Shown here one piece after another: positions 47,440 to 59,800 of a stretch of DNA of 64,000 bases; within the stretch, counting starts at the first letter, position 1; every line of letters begins with the position of its first letter. A program made the translations under genes and the position numbers. The notes below the pieces were generated by a model. The model was not told the origin of the DNA. It did not search any database and was given only the letters and a program-made list of their open reading frames with translations. Source of the DNA: Hydractinia symbiolongicarpus (lineage: Eukaryota > Cnidaria > Hydrozoa > Anthoathecata > Hydractiniidae); assembly GCF_029227915.1 (NCBI RefSeq), contig NC_079882.1:25921001-25985000 (forward strand), written 5' to 3'.

Positions 47440-48026
47440 AAATAGCTCGGATTTAACAACTGCGAGTAAAAATTGAACGTGTTTAGATAATTTTTGGATA
47501 CCAAAATTTTCAACTGTCTTTATACTAATTTCTTTTTTATACTAATTTAATTTTTAAATTGTTCAGAACAAAATACAATCAAACTTTTAGTTCAATGGAA
47601 CATTTCGCCGACCAAAGCTTTAGTTAGTATCTGTTTTAAAGACTTATATCTTCGATACGTGAAGTATTTTATATATATTTCTTCTTCCTTTTTTGTGTTT
47701 TTTTTTACCATTTTTATGAATATTTGTTTTATATTGTATAAAATCTATCTTCAAATACATTTTTTGCTTCATGAGTGCGTCGTATAATTCAAATGTTTAA
47801 AATACTGTCAGGTCTACTCATGATGATTGTGATAAAAAAAATCGCCGGTTTTTACAATAAGAGAATAGAAATGCAAGAATAATGTAAAGGGAAGTTTTTG
47901 CAGATACTTTGACCCTGTTCAGTTTGGGGGAACAAAGTGCCTGAGTTTAAAGTAGCTGATATGATTACACAAAAAATGCTGATGTCAGCAAAAAATATGC
48001 TGATATTGATTTCTTTTGTCACGTAC
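47440..48026. other. Gene-less stretch
   Basis: Nothing recognised. Contains a GCTGATGTCAGC palindrome near 47980. Confidence 0.3.
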
Positions 48027-48212
<186 letters not shown>

Positions 48213-49019
48213 ACGGTTATATTTCAGCTCTATAATTGTACAAAATGGCTCTTCTTCTGAAATAACATATGATATTCGTATGTGCATAAAGGATAATATA
48301 TAAATAAAAAACAAACAAAAAAAACAAAAAAAAACAAGTATTTGGATAATTATGTGAAACATACTAGCTATATGTTCTAAAACGAGTTGTTGAAAATGCG
48401 AAACAAAAACAAAACTGGCGGATTAAGAATGATAAAATATAGATAAAATAGTGACTTGGAAAAAAGAGAGGTTCTGATAAAGTAGGTAGTCGAAAATTTT
48501 ATTGATTGTGCAGATCTTGTAAAATATAGTCATATAAATCACTAACATATTTAAACTTAAATTCATGTTTTTTACAGTTTGCATTAAAACCCAGTAAGTC
48601 AGTTATAAAAAGAGGCGAAGTTGGACTGGGTTTTAATGCGTAGAGAGCCTGCCTATGGTGCTCAATGAAGAATAGTGATAGCAGTGGCGAGGATAAAATG
48701 TAACTCTTTCATATTGACAGCGGACACTATACTGTTTCCGTCTGCCTCATACTTTTATTCGGCGAGAATCAATGTTCACAAACTTGTGAATAAAAAAAGT
48801 CATAGTTTACACTGTGCGACAATTACAATTCGCGAAAGGAATGTCGCAGGGTGGTATTTAAATTTCTGTTGTCACTTCTCAATAAAAAGTACTAACCAAT
48901 ACGCCTACTCGAATTTTCTATGCCATTAGATTTTTCACTACAGGATTACCTTAACTTCTTACCACACTATAAATTTTCAATGTTACGTGGAAATATGATC
49001 CAAAGCTTCCTCTTGATTA
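48213..49019. other. Gene-less stretch
   Basis: A G+C-richer patch (48820-48865) and the frame at 48675-48929 were examined. No gene is supportable. Confidence 0.3.
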
Positions 49020-49235
49020 TCGCCACAAAACGTGTGGGAGGGCGCGACTTGACAATTCAAAAGTTTGAAAAGCATATATGTTCCAATCAGTAAAAACGTC
49101 CACGGCTTGCAACAACACTTCTTTTTCACGAAATACTTGCACATTGCTATATATTTGTTGCGTTGGACTTTGGCCTATAAATGACTTTGTGCTAAGGATG
49201 CATGAATTAGCGATGCAAAATCGTTTCACTTCTGA
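49017..49235 (-). CDS. Possible terminal exon of an unrecognised gene
   Basis: A minus-strand open frame follows a strong-looking acceptor (a T-rich tract ending CGCGTCAG at about 49236) and runs about 72 codons to a TAA (49017-49019), ending ALPHVLWR. Composition is protein-like (SPTQQIYSNVQVF, then AVDVFTDW). No start codon, upstream exon or family was recognised. It lies downstream of the ITAM receptor gene's stop codon, so it would belong to another gene or to a transposon. Confidence 0.25.
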   Translation of the reverse strand, partial: SEVKRFCIANSCILSTKSFIGQSPTQQIYSNVQVFREKEVLLQAVDVFTDWNIYAFQTFELSSRALPHVLWR

Positions 49236-49239
49236 CGCG

Positions 49240-49984
49240 AGATAAAAAAACAAAACTACGTCTTTTTCTTCTTTCAGGTTACGAACTAGAATTTTTTTTT
49301 TTGCAACGAATTAAAATTCTTATAATAATATTTTACATTTTTACATTAATTCAAATCATGCTGAATTTTCGGAATTCAATCCTCCAATCAGTCGTATCGA
49401 AAAGGGGCAAAAAATGCGATGCTTATAAAAAATAACAATTCCCTGAAGTGCAGCCGTATTATAATATTTTTCAAGTTTGAAACTCATAGTCATGCCATCC
49501 AGGGGTTTCTACTGCTAGATTAAACAAAAGTTGGTCAAACAATTTTTTATTTTTTCCTTCTTCTCGTTTTTTGCGAGAAACATAACTTGTTCAAATAAGA
49601 AACTAATTTATTGTCGATAATAAAAAAATAATTTTTGTTTTAATATTTCAAACTTCCATCGTAAAAGGCTTCATTTTAGCCCCAAAATTGCTTAGTCCAA
49701 TCAAGTTTTGAATAAACTAATGACTTGTCATTGTTGTTAAAAAGACAGTACAAGCTTGACCTCAGTACCAAAACACAGATAGGTATAAGTAAGTTCAGTA
49801 AGTACGAATTAGCTTTAAAAATAAACCATGAAAAGCATTTGTTTTGGGTGTGGTCATCTAAGATTCGAGGATCATCTTGCACAACACTATTCGCGACTTT
49901 CTCTCCAGTAGCTACTCAGACGTATCGCTATTCTATCATAAAATGACACAACGGCCAACATTTCAGGTCAAAAGAAGATTTTTA
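49240..49984. other. 3' flank of the ITAM-type receptor gene
   Basis: No gene seen. The untranslated tail of the receptor mRNA should lie here. A minus-strand AATAAA occurs near 49606, but the cleavage site cannot be fixed. Confidence 0.3.
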
Positions 49985-52900
49985 TCATATCTCTGGTTCT
50001 GTTTCAAAATAAATTGGTTGAGCAGGCATATGCGTAGAGTCGGCTTCCTCATATATATCGTCTTTGCGTAGAGTACAGTAGTCTTTTTTAATTGAAGTAT
50101 CATCCTCTGCTAACGCACTGTACCGTTCTTCAGATGTCATCTAAATCAAAAACGACTTTGTAGATTCTAGTTAAGATATCTAATTCACAGTTACACGGTA
50201 TCCTTTAAGCATGCACTGTATAAATCCAGTGGAAAAGGTAAACGGGGAATGATGCTTATATATATTTACCTGCACCCATACCCTACCAATCTTACACTCT
50301 CTGTAGGACCGTGTTTCTGTGAGCGCTCGTTTCCATTTGGCTGCATTTTTAGCTGCTGTTGAGCATGAAAAATCTCGATCAGCGGTACTACGGTCAAAGT
50401 GCGCGTGCGCCAGTAAGAGCTATCAAGTTCTTGCACTGTAGCCAAAAATGCAGATAAATGACAACAAGCCTTTAATCATTGTCTAACACGTAATTTAAGC
50501 TGAAATTGATTTTTAAAAGAAAGTACTAATGGTGTGTTCATACTTTGTTGTAGTTATCTTTTGAGAAAGAATAATACACCCGTAGCTGACCTTTAATTTC
50601 TTGCAATATTTGGATGAAAAAGATCTGAGCGAAAAGAGATGACATATTCGATTTCTACACGCTTTTACAAGTGCATTATTATTTTCAGAAAACATAGCAC
50701 TAATAGGCAATAATATCTTTAGGCTGTGAACATACTCTTTCCAATACACATGAATATTTTTACTCTGTAAGCATATCCTTTAGGGGTGCACAAATATTGC
50801 AACACAGTAAAGGAAAAGTTTTCACTTACCCCAGGCTCTTCATACAAATCATTGTTTGCAGGATCTTCATAATACTCCTCCGCACGTGCTGGCTCTTCGT
50901 AATACTCTCCCTCACAAGCTGGCTCCTCGTATAGTTCACCACCATCATACTTAGGTTGTGTATAACACTGGCCAGAGAGTGTTTCATCGTCTTCCACGTG
51001 CTGCGCGTATGTATAAGGACTATTCTTCATTGTTGACCTCATTGTGTTTGAAAGTTCAAGCGGGACGAGATACAAATCGTCACATTTTTCTACAACATAA
51101 AAGTGATAAATCCTAAAACTTAAAGTATGAAAAAAAGTTTGATGTTCTTGTTCTTTAAATAAACAAAACTACTTCTAAATGTGCAACAGGGAGAATTCAC
51201 GCCTTTTCCGCCATCATATCTGTTCTGTTGGTTATTCCTGTGGTAGACTACAGAGAAGCTACATCAATGGTTAAGTTAAAGCAACTGCGTGCTAAGTTTA
51301 GTTACAGGGCTTTAAATTCAAGGTTAGCTTTGGCAAGTCCAACTACAGCCTTGACTTCCCGTGAATAAAATGTACTCATACTGCAGCAAAAACCTTTTAT
51401 GTTAAAACGTTCTTTGCGGAGAAACTAAAACTCCTGCTATCGTTCACAATTTTACTATATAATTCCTTTTTTAAGTTTAATTTTACTATATAAATCCTTT
51501 TTTAAGTGCATCGCATTCAGAAAGTTTTCAGGAACAACCTTTATTGCAAAAGGATAGAAAGCGATTGCTCTGCTGATTCGTTTGGTTATTTTTATTTTTA
51601 TTATTATTGAAATTATTTAGCTAGGATAGTACCAACCTCAAACATTATATCCAAAATTAGCTAGCTTTTTATCGAGCATAAAAAATCCAAGGAGTCTCGT
51701 TGAGTTTAGCCAGCTCGCTAAACCTCAGCACCAGCATTGTGGTAACATGGTGCAAACTCAAAATAAGGGGGGAGGTTAAAAAAAGCTACGGCTGGTTTTA
51801 ATGGAAATTGCTGGGATATATTTTTCTATTCGAAGCCTCTTTGATTTAACAATCTAAGAAAGGTTTTAATGAAGACTATTCAAATTGAACGTACCTTCTC
51901 GTTTCTGTACTTCTTGTAACTTTGTTCTTCCAATATCTTCATATATATTTTCAATGTGTTCTTCTTCTTTAAATACAGATCTTTTAATTTGGTTCCATTT
52001 CTAGAAATAAATCTTGTAAATAAAACCGGATTTTCTTTGCGAAGGCAAACTTAACAGGCAGTATACAGCCCTTATGTAACCTCGTGTTCACAAAATTGTT
52101 AAATTCAATTTTTTATTCTTTATGTTCTTCAAAGAAAACTATTAAAAAAAAGGGTACTAAAAGCGCCGATTTGATGCGCTTTCCAATTGCAATCCACTAA
52201 CAATTGCAACCCATCCGTTTTTTAAGTCATTGACATAGCGGACGGCGAAAAGCAAATTCTGGTAGAAATTTAATTTGACAAATGCGACAAAACTAACTTA
52301 CCCAACAACTTTTGTCTTTACTGCCCAAATATTTTCTATTACAAAAATAAAAACTGATATATAATTAAAAAAAAAAAATGGTGAAAGATTATAACTGTTT
52401 TGGTGAAGATAAATAAACAAATAAAAGTAAATATAAATAAATAAATGTAAATAAATATAAATAAATATAAATAAATATAAATAAATATAAATAAATATAA
52501 ATAAATATAAATAAATATAAATAAATATAAATAAATATAAATAAATATAAATAAATATAAATAAATATAAATAAATATAAATAAATATAAATAAATATAA
52601 ATAAATATAAATAAATATAAATAAATATAAATAAATATAAATAAATATAAATAAATATAAATAAATATAAATAAATATAAATAAATATAAATAAATATAA
52701 ATAAATATAAATAAATATAAATAAATATAAATAAATATAAATAAATATAAATAAATATAAATAAATATAAATAAATACAAATGAATACAAATAAATATAA
52801 ATAAGTATAAATTAATGTAAATAAATGTAAATAAATGTAAATAAATGTAAATAAATATACATAAATCTAAATAAATAAAAATAAATATAAATAACTAAAA

Positions 52901-55674
52901 CAGGCTATATTACCTCCTGCGAAACCACAATAGGAATGAAATAATACCAACAATCACTAGAATAGCGCAGCATACACCAAGTGCTATGACAATTTCATTC
53001 GAAGAACTTTTTTCCTGACTGTTAGTCTGTGTTAAGACTGTGGTCGATGTAGTATTTGCTATTGTTGATGTCGTTTGTGTGGTCACACGGGGTGTGGAAA
53101 CTAAACACCATTTAAACTTATTTCAAAACGACAACAAGAATTAAAGATAAATATTAAAACGTAACTTTTACTCACATCGACTTTTTCCATCACTATTTTT
53201 AAACAATAAACACGCCTGATCAGGATTTTTCTTACAATTAAAAAAAGTCATTTTGAATAATTGTCCTTGAACTTGAGTTGTGTAATTCGCCTTGACCCAA
53301 CCTACCTATAAAGAACTCAACTTTTAAACGTGTTTTACTTGAAAAAATTGGGACAGAGTTTCCATGGTTATAATCAAATGCGTGGAATTTTATGTTCGTA
53401 TTAGTGTGAAAGAGACGCTTGTCATATGAAAAATACATATCAGCTTTGCTTTGCATCGTAAGAATTAGACTAATGATACCCTCAGGAATCAACTTTTGCA
53501 GATTTTGTTTTCAATGCAAAGTTTGCTATGCTATGTGTAAGAATTAAAATAAGAATATAGTATTCTTCTTACAGAAATTTGTTTTGTTGATACTTTTACA
53601 CTGATATACTTTGCTAATCTCCATCCATTCGGTCGCCACACAACTACTTCGATCTGACATTTCCCATAAGATTGTTCGTTAATATTACCAATATTCATAT
53701 AATCATCCCCTTTTTTGTAAAACGCTACCACTTCATTATATCCCTCAATTTTCAGTTTGCAACCTGCAAAAGCAAAAAAAAGAATTTTTTTTAAACACAA
53801 TAAGTAAAACAGCCAACGTGTTTACAAGAAGGAGAAATCAATTCAAGATATTTAGGGTATTGGAAACAAGATTTCTTAATAACGCCATGATTTTTTTGTA
53901 TCCAACTAATAACGCTATCAAGAATCTGTATTACAAACCACTCTTTGTATTTTATAAGAATATGCTTTATAAGAGTATAAGGCTGAGATCTGTTAAAAAA
54001 TAATAGGTCTGTTGTTTAGAACAACAGAGTAATAAGAACAACCACCAGCTTGGTTGGAATTTTGATATTCTTATATATTAAATATAAATTTATACATAAA
54101 TTCACGAGTTCGCCCGTCTTTTATATACCGCATTTCATGTGTTTCACTACTGCAGTTATCATTTTGAGCAGAGGCAGACAGACGACGATTATTATTATAG
54201 AGATAGTCGTTAACCCGTGGAAAAAATCCACGGGGTCGCCCGTCCTTTATATTTACCCGTCGCAACAACGTGGACAAAAATATATCGCATTTGGTATTGG
54301 TGCGCATTTTAAAAATTTCGTGTTTCCGTTACGGGACGCGGCTATCGCGGACACACAGACAGAAGACGGCTATTATTAAAGAGACTAGTCGTTAGCCCAT
54401 GGAAAATCCACGTGTTCACCCGTCCCAACAAAGTGGAGGAACATATATCGCATTTGACATTCTTGTTTCCGTAGCATGATTTCCTAACTCAGCGGTAGTC
54501 CGCGCAGAGACAGACGGACGACGGCTATTATTATAGAGACTATTCGTTAACCCGTGGAAAAATCCACGGGTTCGCCCATCCTTCATATATCGCATTTCGT
54601 GTTTCCGTAACAAAAAGGCAAACAGACGCACGAACAAACAGACGGACGGACGACGGTTATTATTATAAAGAAGCATTAAATAGTTAATATTGCTATTTTT
54701 GATCAATCAAAGGTTAACTAGACAGTGTTTTATAACCTGCCAGGCGCATCTTTTGGTACACTTGCCTTACGGAAATAGCAACACATTTTAGGAGTTTGGA
54801 TCTAGTTTAACAAAACAAAAGTAGCTACTAAGACGGCTATGAACATATATACAAAATTCGCAATGCGTGAATCTAATATGAAAACAGCCATGAAATTACT
54901 TGTGGGGGCAAGTTATGAAAGATACGAAGTTTTGACACATTTTAAACAAGATTGTAGAGTAGTACGGGGAGTTCTTATTGTCAATAACACAGGTTTACAT
55001 TTTGGCGCGAAAAAATATCTAACTAAAAATAAAAGTTATCGGTAATTATTATTTGTACTAAAACATGCGAAAACAATCTATTTAATCTAAGAAAAAACAA
55101 TTTTTTTTAAGTTCAAACATGTCTTTGTTTTATTTGCGCATCCGTGGTAAAAGAATTTTGATGTCAAAATCGGTACATATTTATCACGTGATTAGCCTAG
55201 GCCTATGTACTATGTACTAACTATGCAAAAATGAAACCAACTTTAAATTTCAAAATTAGCTTCACGTTTTATTTTTGACTTATCGAGGTTCAAACTTTCA
55301 GGAATTTCAATTTCAGGAAGATAGAAAGGAAAATTTCAGGAAGATAGAAAGAACCCAGTACGAAGAATCCATTTTTGCAAAAAAAAAAAAAAAAAAACTC
55401 ACAAAAAAAATAAGATAGAATAAAAAAACCTACCAATGTTTTCACCAATCCCGGCAAAGCATGTTATTTTGTTGTTTAATGTATACAAAGTTTTTCCATC
55501 ACCACAATGGCATGTGTCACTATTTCTATTCCATATTCCACTAAACTTGTCACACTGTATTTTATCAACACCTTGGATAGCATCGCCTTTCCCTTGCGCA
55601 CGTTCAATAACCATATCGCTACTCGCCGTTCTTAAGCACAAACACAGCATGAGATGAAATAAGAAGATTGTCAT
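49985..55674 (-). CDS. Type I receptor with six YxxP motifs and an ITAM (429 aa, 8 exons)
   Basis: Predicted single-pass signalling receptor. Exons with GT-AG introns and matching phases: 55674-55434, 53763-53573, 53290-53176, 53100-52914, 52335-52302 (34 bases), 52000-51895, 51089-50830, 50140-49985. The total is 1290 bases, exactly 430 codons. The start is the ATG after an in-frame TTG, giving a signal peptide (1-19). The ectodomain has C41-x13-C55-x-C57-x14-C72 followed by two small Cys-containing exons and a Thr-rich stalk. The membrane helix is about 219-241. The tail has YEDI (Y276), YxxP at Y298, Y334, Y345, Y355, Y365 and Y374, and Y385-SAL-x10-Y399-CTL, which fits an ITAM. YxxP is the known docking motif for Crk/Nck-type SH2 domains, and ITAMs recruit tandem-SH2 kinases of the Syk family. 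The exon at 53290 has the weakest acceptor. The ligand is unknown; an immune or self-recognition role is only a hypothesis. Confidence 0.75.
52432..52893. repeat. 10-bp tandem repeat (ATAAATATAA)n inside an intron
   Basis: About 33 perfect units (52450-52775), with decayed units on both sides to 52893. It fills most of the intron between the membrane-helix exon and the 34-base exon of the receptor gene, ending about 20 bases from the 5' splice site at 52913. Confidence 0.95.
54095..54670. repeat. Hairpin repeat family H, cluster of four units
   Basis: Successive units share CACGGGTTCGCCCGTCCTTTATA, CGCATTTCGTGTTTCCGTAAC and GACAGACGACGGCTATTATTATAGAGA, then TAGTCGTTAACCCGTGG. Each junction holds a CCCGTGGAAAAATCCACGGG hairpin. 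It lies in the first intron of the receptor gene. Frames of 78-109 codons here are by-products. Confidence 0.8.
55375..55397. repeat. Poly-A tract
   Basis: About 22 A residues in intron 1 of the receptor gene, 37 bases from the 5' splice site at 55433. Probably a retroposon tail or slippage run. Confidence 0.8.
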
Positions 55675-56324
55675 GTTTAATCTTTTAAAAGTTGCAAAAA
55701 ATGTCTTAATAAATATCTCCAATATAGTTTGTCCAGTTTAGTTTGTAATGGTCAATGTAGATTCTTCAAATAATCATTATCTTCTATTATGTAAAAAAAA
55801 TCCAATATATTAACAACGCTTCGGAAAATTTCAAGTTTACAACATAGCGTTCTGACGTGCCGATGGCGCGCGAGTTTGTGTTTTGATTGCGTCCAAATTA
55901 TTTTGTTAGCAAACTTTGTTATTATTCCTACAGCAGATTTCAAAATACGAAATTTATTGAATCAACATAGTTAACGCACAAACTCAATATTTGTATGTGT
56001 TTATAAAAAGAAGAAAAGAGTTGATAAACCTTTTTTAATACACAAATAAATATATGAAATTTCTCTTTAAATATATCTAGTGTAAATAAAATTTCAACGT
56101 GATTTTTTGTAGTTTTAATGTATATAAGTATATAATGTCAAAAACGGAACCTTAAAATTTATAACCAGCGAATATACTTTTAATTGACCCTCTCAACTTA
56201 TGTTAGTAAATAAAATTATAAAAAGTGTAAATAAGTTAATTCATATCATATTTTTTTTCTGCTTCTGACCTGGCTTGAAAAAACAGCTTGTCAAGTCTGC
56301 TATCCGCTTCGTTATGATACTACC

Positions 56325-56396
56325 ACACGTAGTGTAAGGACTACGTTTGTACTTCCGGCGACTGAGGTTCGAATCATGCTTACTGCGAAGAAGTAT
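56325..56396 (+). other. tRNA-like sequence with B box
   Basis: Contains an A-box-like GTAGTGTAAGGAC and a B box GAGGTTCGAATCATG at tRNA-like spacing. The acceptor stem and anticodon arm do not fold convincingly, so it is read as a tRNA-derived relic and not a tRNA gene. Confidence 0.3.
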
Positions 56397-56762
56397 AATA
56401 ACCGTATATAGCGCGTTGATTCAGTTTCCATTCGTCATACATTTCCATTTGTCAAATGGGCATCATAAACTTTATATACACTCACAGCTAAGCAAGATAT
56501 ACATCTTGAGATACAGTGCAGTCTTACCATATGAAGCCCAAAATGAAGTTAGAAGATCTGAGACGGTTTGGATAAAGCCTAGTCATTTTGAAAGAGGCTA
56601 TCAAAATAATTCAGAAAGTTTTACAGCAAAGGTAGCCACCGTGTGAGTCATATAAATGCCACTCACCATACCTCTTGGTAATTTAGTAAAAAAATCATTT
56701 GTTATCGTCTTGCTAGACTAGAGTTGAGCAAAAAAACTGAAGCAAAATTTCGACTAAATTTT

Positions 56763-56768
56763 TATTAT
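56763..56768 (-). terminator. Poly(A) signal of DNA2
   Basis: Minus-strand AATAAA, 103 bases after the DNA2 stop codon. Confidence 0.5.
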
Positions 56769-56870
56769 TTTGAATTAAAAAGTATAGCTAAAATATCTAC
56801 CCGAACAAACATCATATCAAAACAATAATAAACCCGAGGGATTGTCACAAAAATTCCGGAATTCAAGTGC

Positions 56871-59800
56871 TCATACGGTGTCAGGTGGTGTCATGTTTAT
56901 ACTCCATTTTCTAGTGTCAATTATATTTAAAAGTTCTTTAAAAATCTTACTGGCTATTATCGTCTTTCTACAACCAATCAAAATCAGCTTCGTTTTAGCT
57001 CTTGTAATAGCAACGTTTATTCGTCTCCAGTCTTTTAATAAATCTCCCACTTCTGATTGGTTGTTAGAACGGACCAATGACACGATTATACATGACTTGT
57101 CTTTTCCCTAAACAAACATAAAAGGACGTGAGCGGTGCATTCTTTATACTAATCGGCATAAAAGCGCTATTGTAAAATCTTTAGGGTGTGCACTCGATAT
57201 TAACTCTTTTTCTTTAAGAAATTCTTCACATTTCTCTGATTTTTCCAGCTGTTTTTACGGAAATTTCACACCACGCGAATTTAATGGTAACTCAGTATTG
57301 AAAACTCAGTATTAGAATTTTAGTATTATAAACTTAATTTTCACGAATTTCGCGAATTTTACAATAATTTTTGCGAAATTGACAAAAATCACGAAAATTT
57401 AGGTATTTAAACATTTTCCTGGAATATGAAATAAATTGCTGATCTTCCTCATTTTTTCCTCACATTTTAAAAATAATTTATTCCCATTACGCCAAAACTA
57501 ACTGATTGAATAAGTAAGTGTGAAATTTCGCCTTCTACTTTGGATATATGTCTCCTGTCCAGCTATACTAGGATGATATGACAGCTTGTCTACGAGAGAG
57601 TTACAAAATAAAAACAACAACTATATTACTACCCCATGCATATTTCACACATAAAAATGTCATGCATACCTACTTGCGGTTCGCCTCTTATAAATAAAAT
57701 GCCGTCTCACACCACAAACGTATTTTTAGAAAACGTTCACACATTGTTTCGCATAAGCTGAATTGTATTAACAATAGAACAAAAACATACCTGATACTTA
57801 TCGATCGTGTCAACCTCAATAAATCCCTCCGAGACTGAACTGACCGAGGATATTTCTTCACGAATAACTTTTAACTGATGTCGATAGGGTGAGACCACGC
57901 CCAGATCACGATGGTGTAAACCACAACGAAGTAAAAGTTCAACTATGCGTTTTACAAACACAGCCTCACCTTTGTTTACTATGTATGCTGCGGATTTGAA
58001 CTCTGTTAAGTTTGCTTCTTCCGTGTTGACAAACACAACCGGTTGAGCAGGATTTATGATGCTTAAAAACTCAACTAAAACAGAAAAGTATCTTTTCAGG
58101 ACTGCCGCACTCTTCAGAAGTTTTTTAACGGGATTTTTAAAACTGTTTTAAAAAAATGACGATATTTTTTTTTTAAAAAAAAAATGAGGGCTTTTTCATA
58201 TTTTTCCAAATAAATTAAAAACCTTCCAGAAGATTTTAAAGGTAACGCCACGAGTGAAGAATCAAGTAATTTGAAAAAAAAAAAACAATGACAAACCATA
58301 TAATTTTGTAAAAGGAAAAATTGTGAAGGTTTAAGGAAAGGTTGTTAAATATCTACTTTTGGAGGGGACGTTTTAAAAATTAAGGAAGAATTGAGGAGTT
58401 TTTAGGAGACGTGGCAACGCTATTATAAGAGTTAATCGATTAAGATAAAAACAAAAAAACTTCTTTAAAGGACTGGGTAACTTGCAAATGCATAACTAAT
58501 GTACGATCGAATATTTTACAACTAAGATATAATAAACTTACTGCTAGCAGGATGTTTTTCAGTTTCACATAAACTTTGATAAAACGGTAAATTAAGACGA
58601 GCGTCAGCGACTACTTCGTTCCCACACCTCATTCGCCGACTATATACAAGCTCGTTCGTTAACACCATGATATCTTTATTCATACGGTATTGATGGTCTA
58701 ATGTAACTACAGCTTCAGGATGAAGTTCACTCAAGGCAAGAAATAAACTAACATCCAACCCATTTTTTCTAAAAACATTATAAAACATGCAACATGCTAC
58801 TTATTTTTTACATGGATATCTTAATCAACTGCGACTTACCTTGCTTCAGCACTTTGTACAAGCGGAGGCAGCTGATTATGATCTCCAACTAATACAAACA
58901 CATTAGCATATCTAATAGGCCCCAGACACACAGGCTGTGTTATTTGAGATGCTTCATCAACTATGCAATAATCGAACGTTTTGTGCATAAAGATAGGATG
59001 ATTGATACCAAGACAAGTCGTTGCCACCACGTTCTAAAAATACATTGTTTTCATAACAGGGTGTCTAATCAATATTTCTTTGACAATCCTGAAATTTTGG
59101 GACTAAAATGGCTGACAACACCATTGGCAAAATCTTAGGAAATTTTATATTTCGGAACTAAAAACTTATAACCCTCAAAAATTAAGTTAATTCTATTTGG
59201 TCGATTCTACTTAAAAGAAACTAAATTTCGCGGAACTGAATTTTAGTTTCGTCATTTCTTCATACTTAAATTCACAAGGCAAATAAAGAACCAAATAAAT
59301 ACTAAATAAAAAATAACACGTTATTTACCTTGCTGTTGTAAAATTCGCGAAGTTGGTGAGTAGAGGTGAAGCCCTTCGTGCCTTCATAGATGGAATAAGG
59401 ACGAATCTTTTGATGTAGTTGCGTTGTTTGTCCAACGCGAAGAAATCTATCGAATCCAAACTGAAAAAAAAAAATAAAGTTTTAGTTTCTCAAGACAAAA
59501 ATTGCAACTATTCTTCAGTTTTTTTACCCCGAAATTTAACGTGGCAAAAAAGTATCATGTACACACGACAAAATGCATAAAAAATCTCTTTTTGTACTGC
59601 AAGGCATTCCACATTTTTCTTTTTTTACGCTCAATTGTCATAAACGGACAGAGAATCACAAAAAAATGCGAAATAAAAAAAAACTCCAGCAAAAAAATGT
59701 CACTCACATTAAGAAGTTTCAGGAGGATAGTATCCACAGCTGAATGTGTGTAACTCGTCAATAACACTGATTTACCCATTGCTACTAACGCTCTCACTAA

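Larger units (their letters stand above)
55675..56870. other. Spacer between DNA2 and the ITAM-type receptor
   Basis: About 1.2 kb between two genes transcribed in the same direction, holding the DNA2 3' untranslated region and the receptor promoter. The frame at 56347-56646 has no recognisable features. Confidence 0.4.

Noticed and set aside
50265-50420. Protein-like minus-strand stretch between the last two receptor exons, with a 60-base in-phase cassette possibility
   Set aside because: Several competing frames and splice choices, and no way to choose between them. The main model is in phase without it, so it was left out pending transcripts.
52298-52790. 160- and 133-codon Phe/Tyr/Ile-rich frames
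   Set aside because: Artefact of the 10-bp repeat. They do overlap the real 34-base exon, but in the wrong frame context.
49985-55674. Assignment as a Hydractinia Alr-type allorecognition gene
   Set aside because: The cytoplasmic tyrosine motifs are reminiscent, but no V-set or I-set Ig domain signature can be seen in the ectodomain, so no such name is given.
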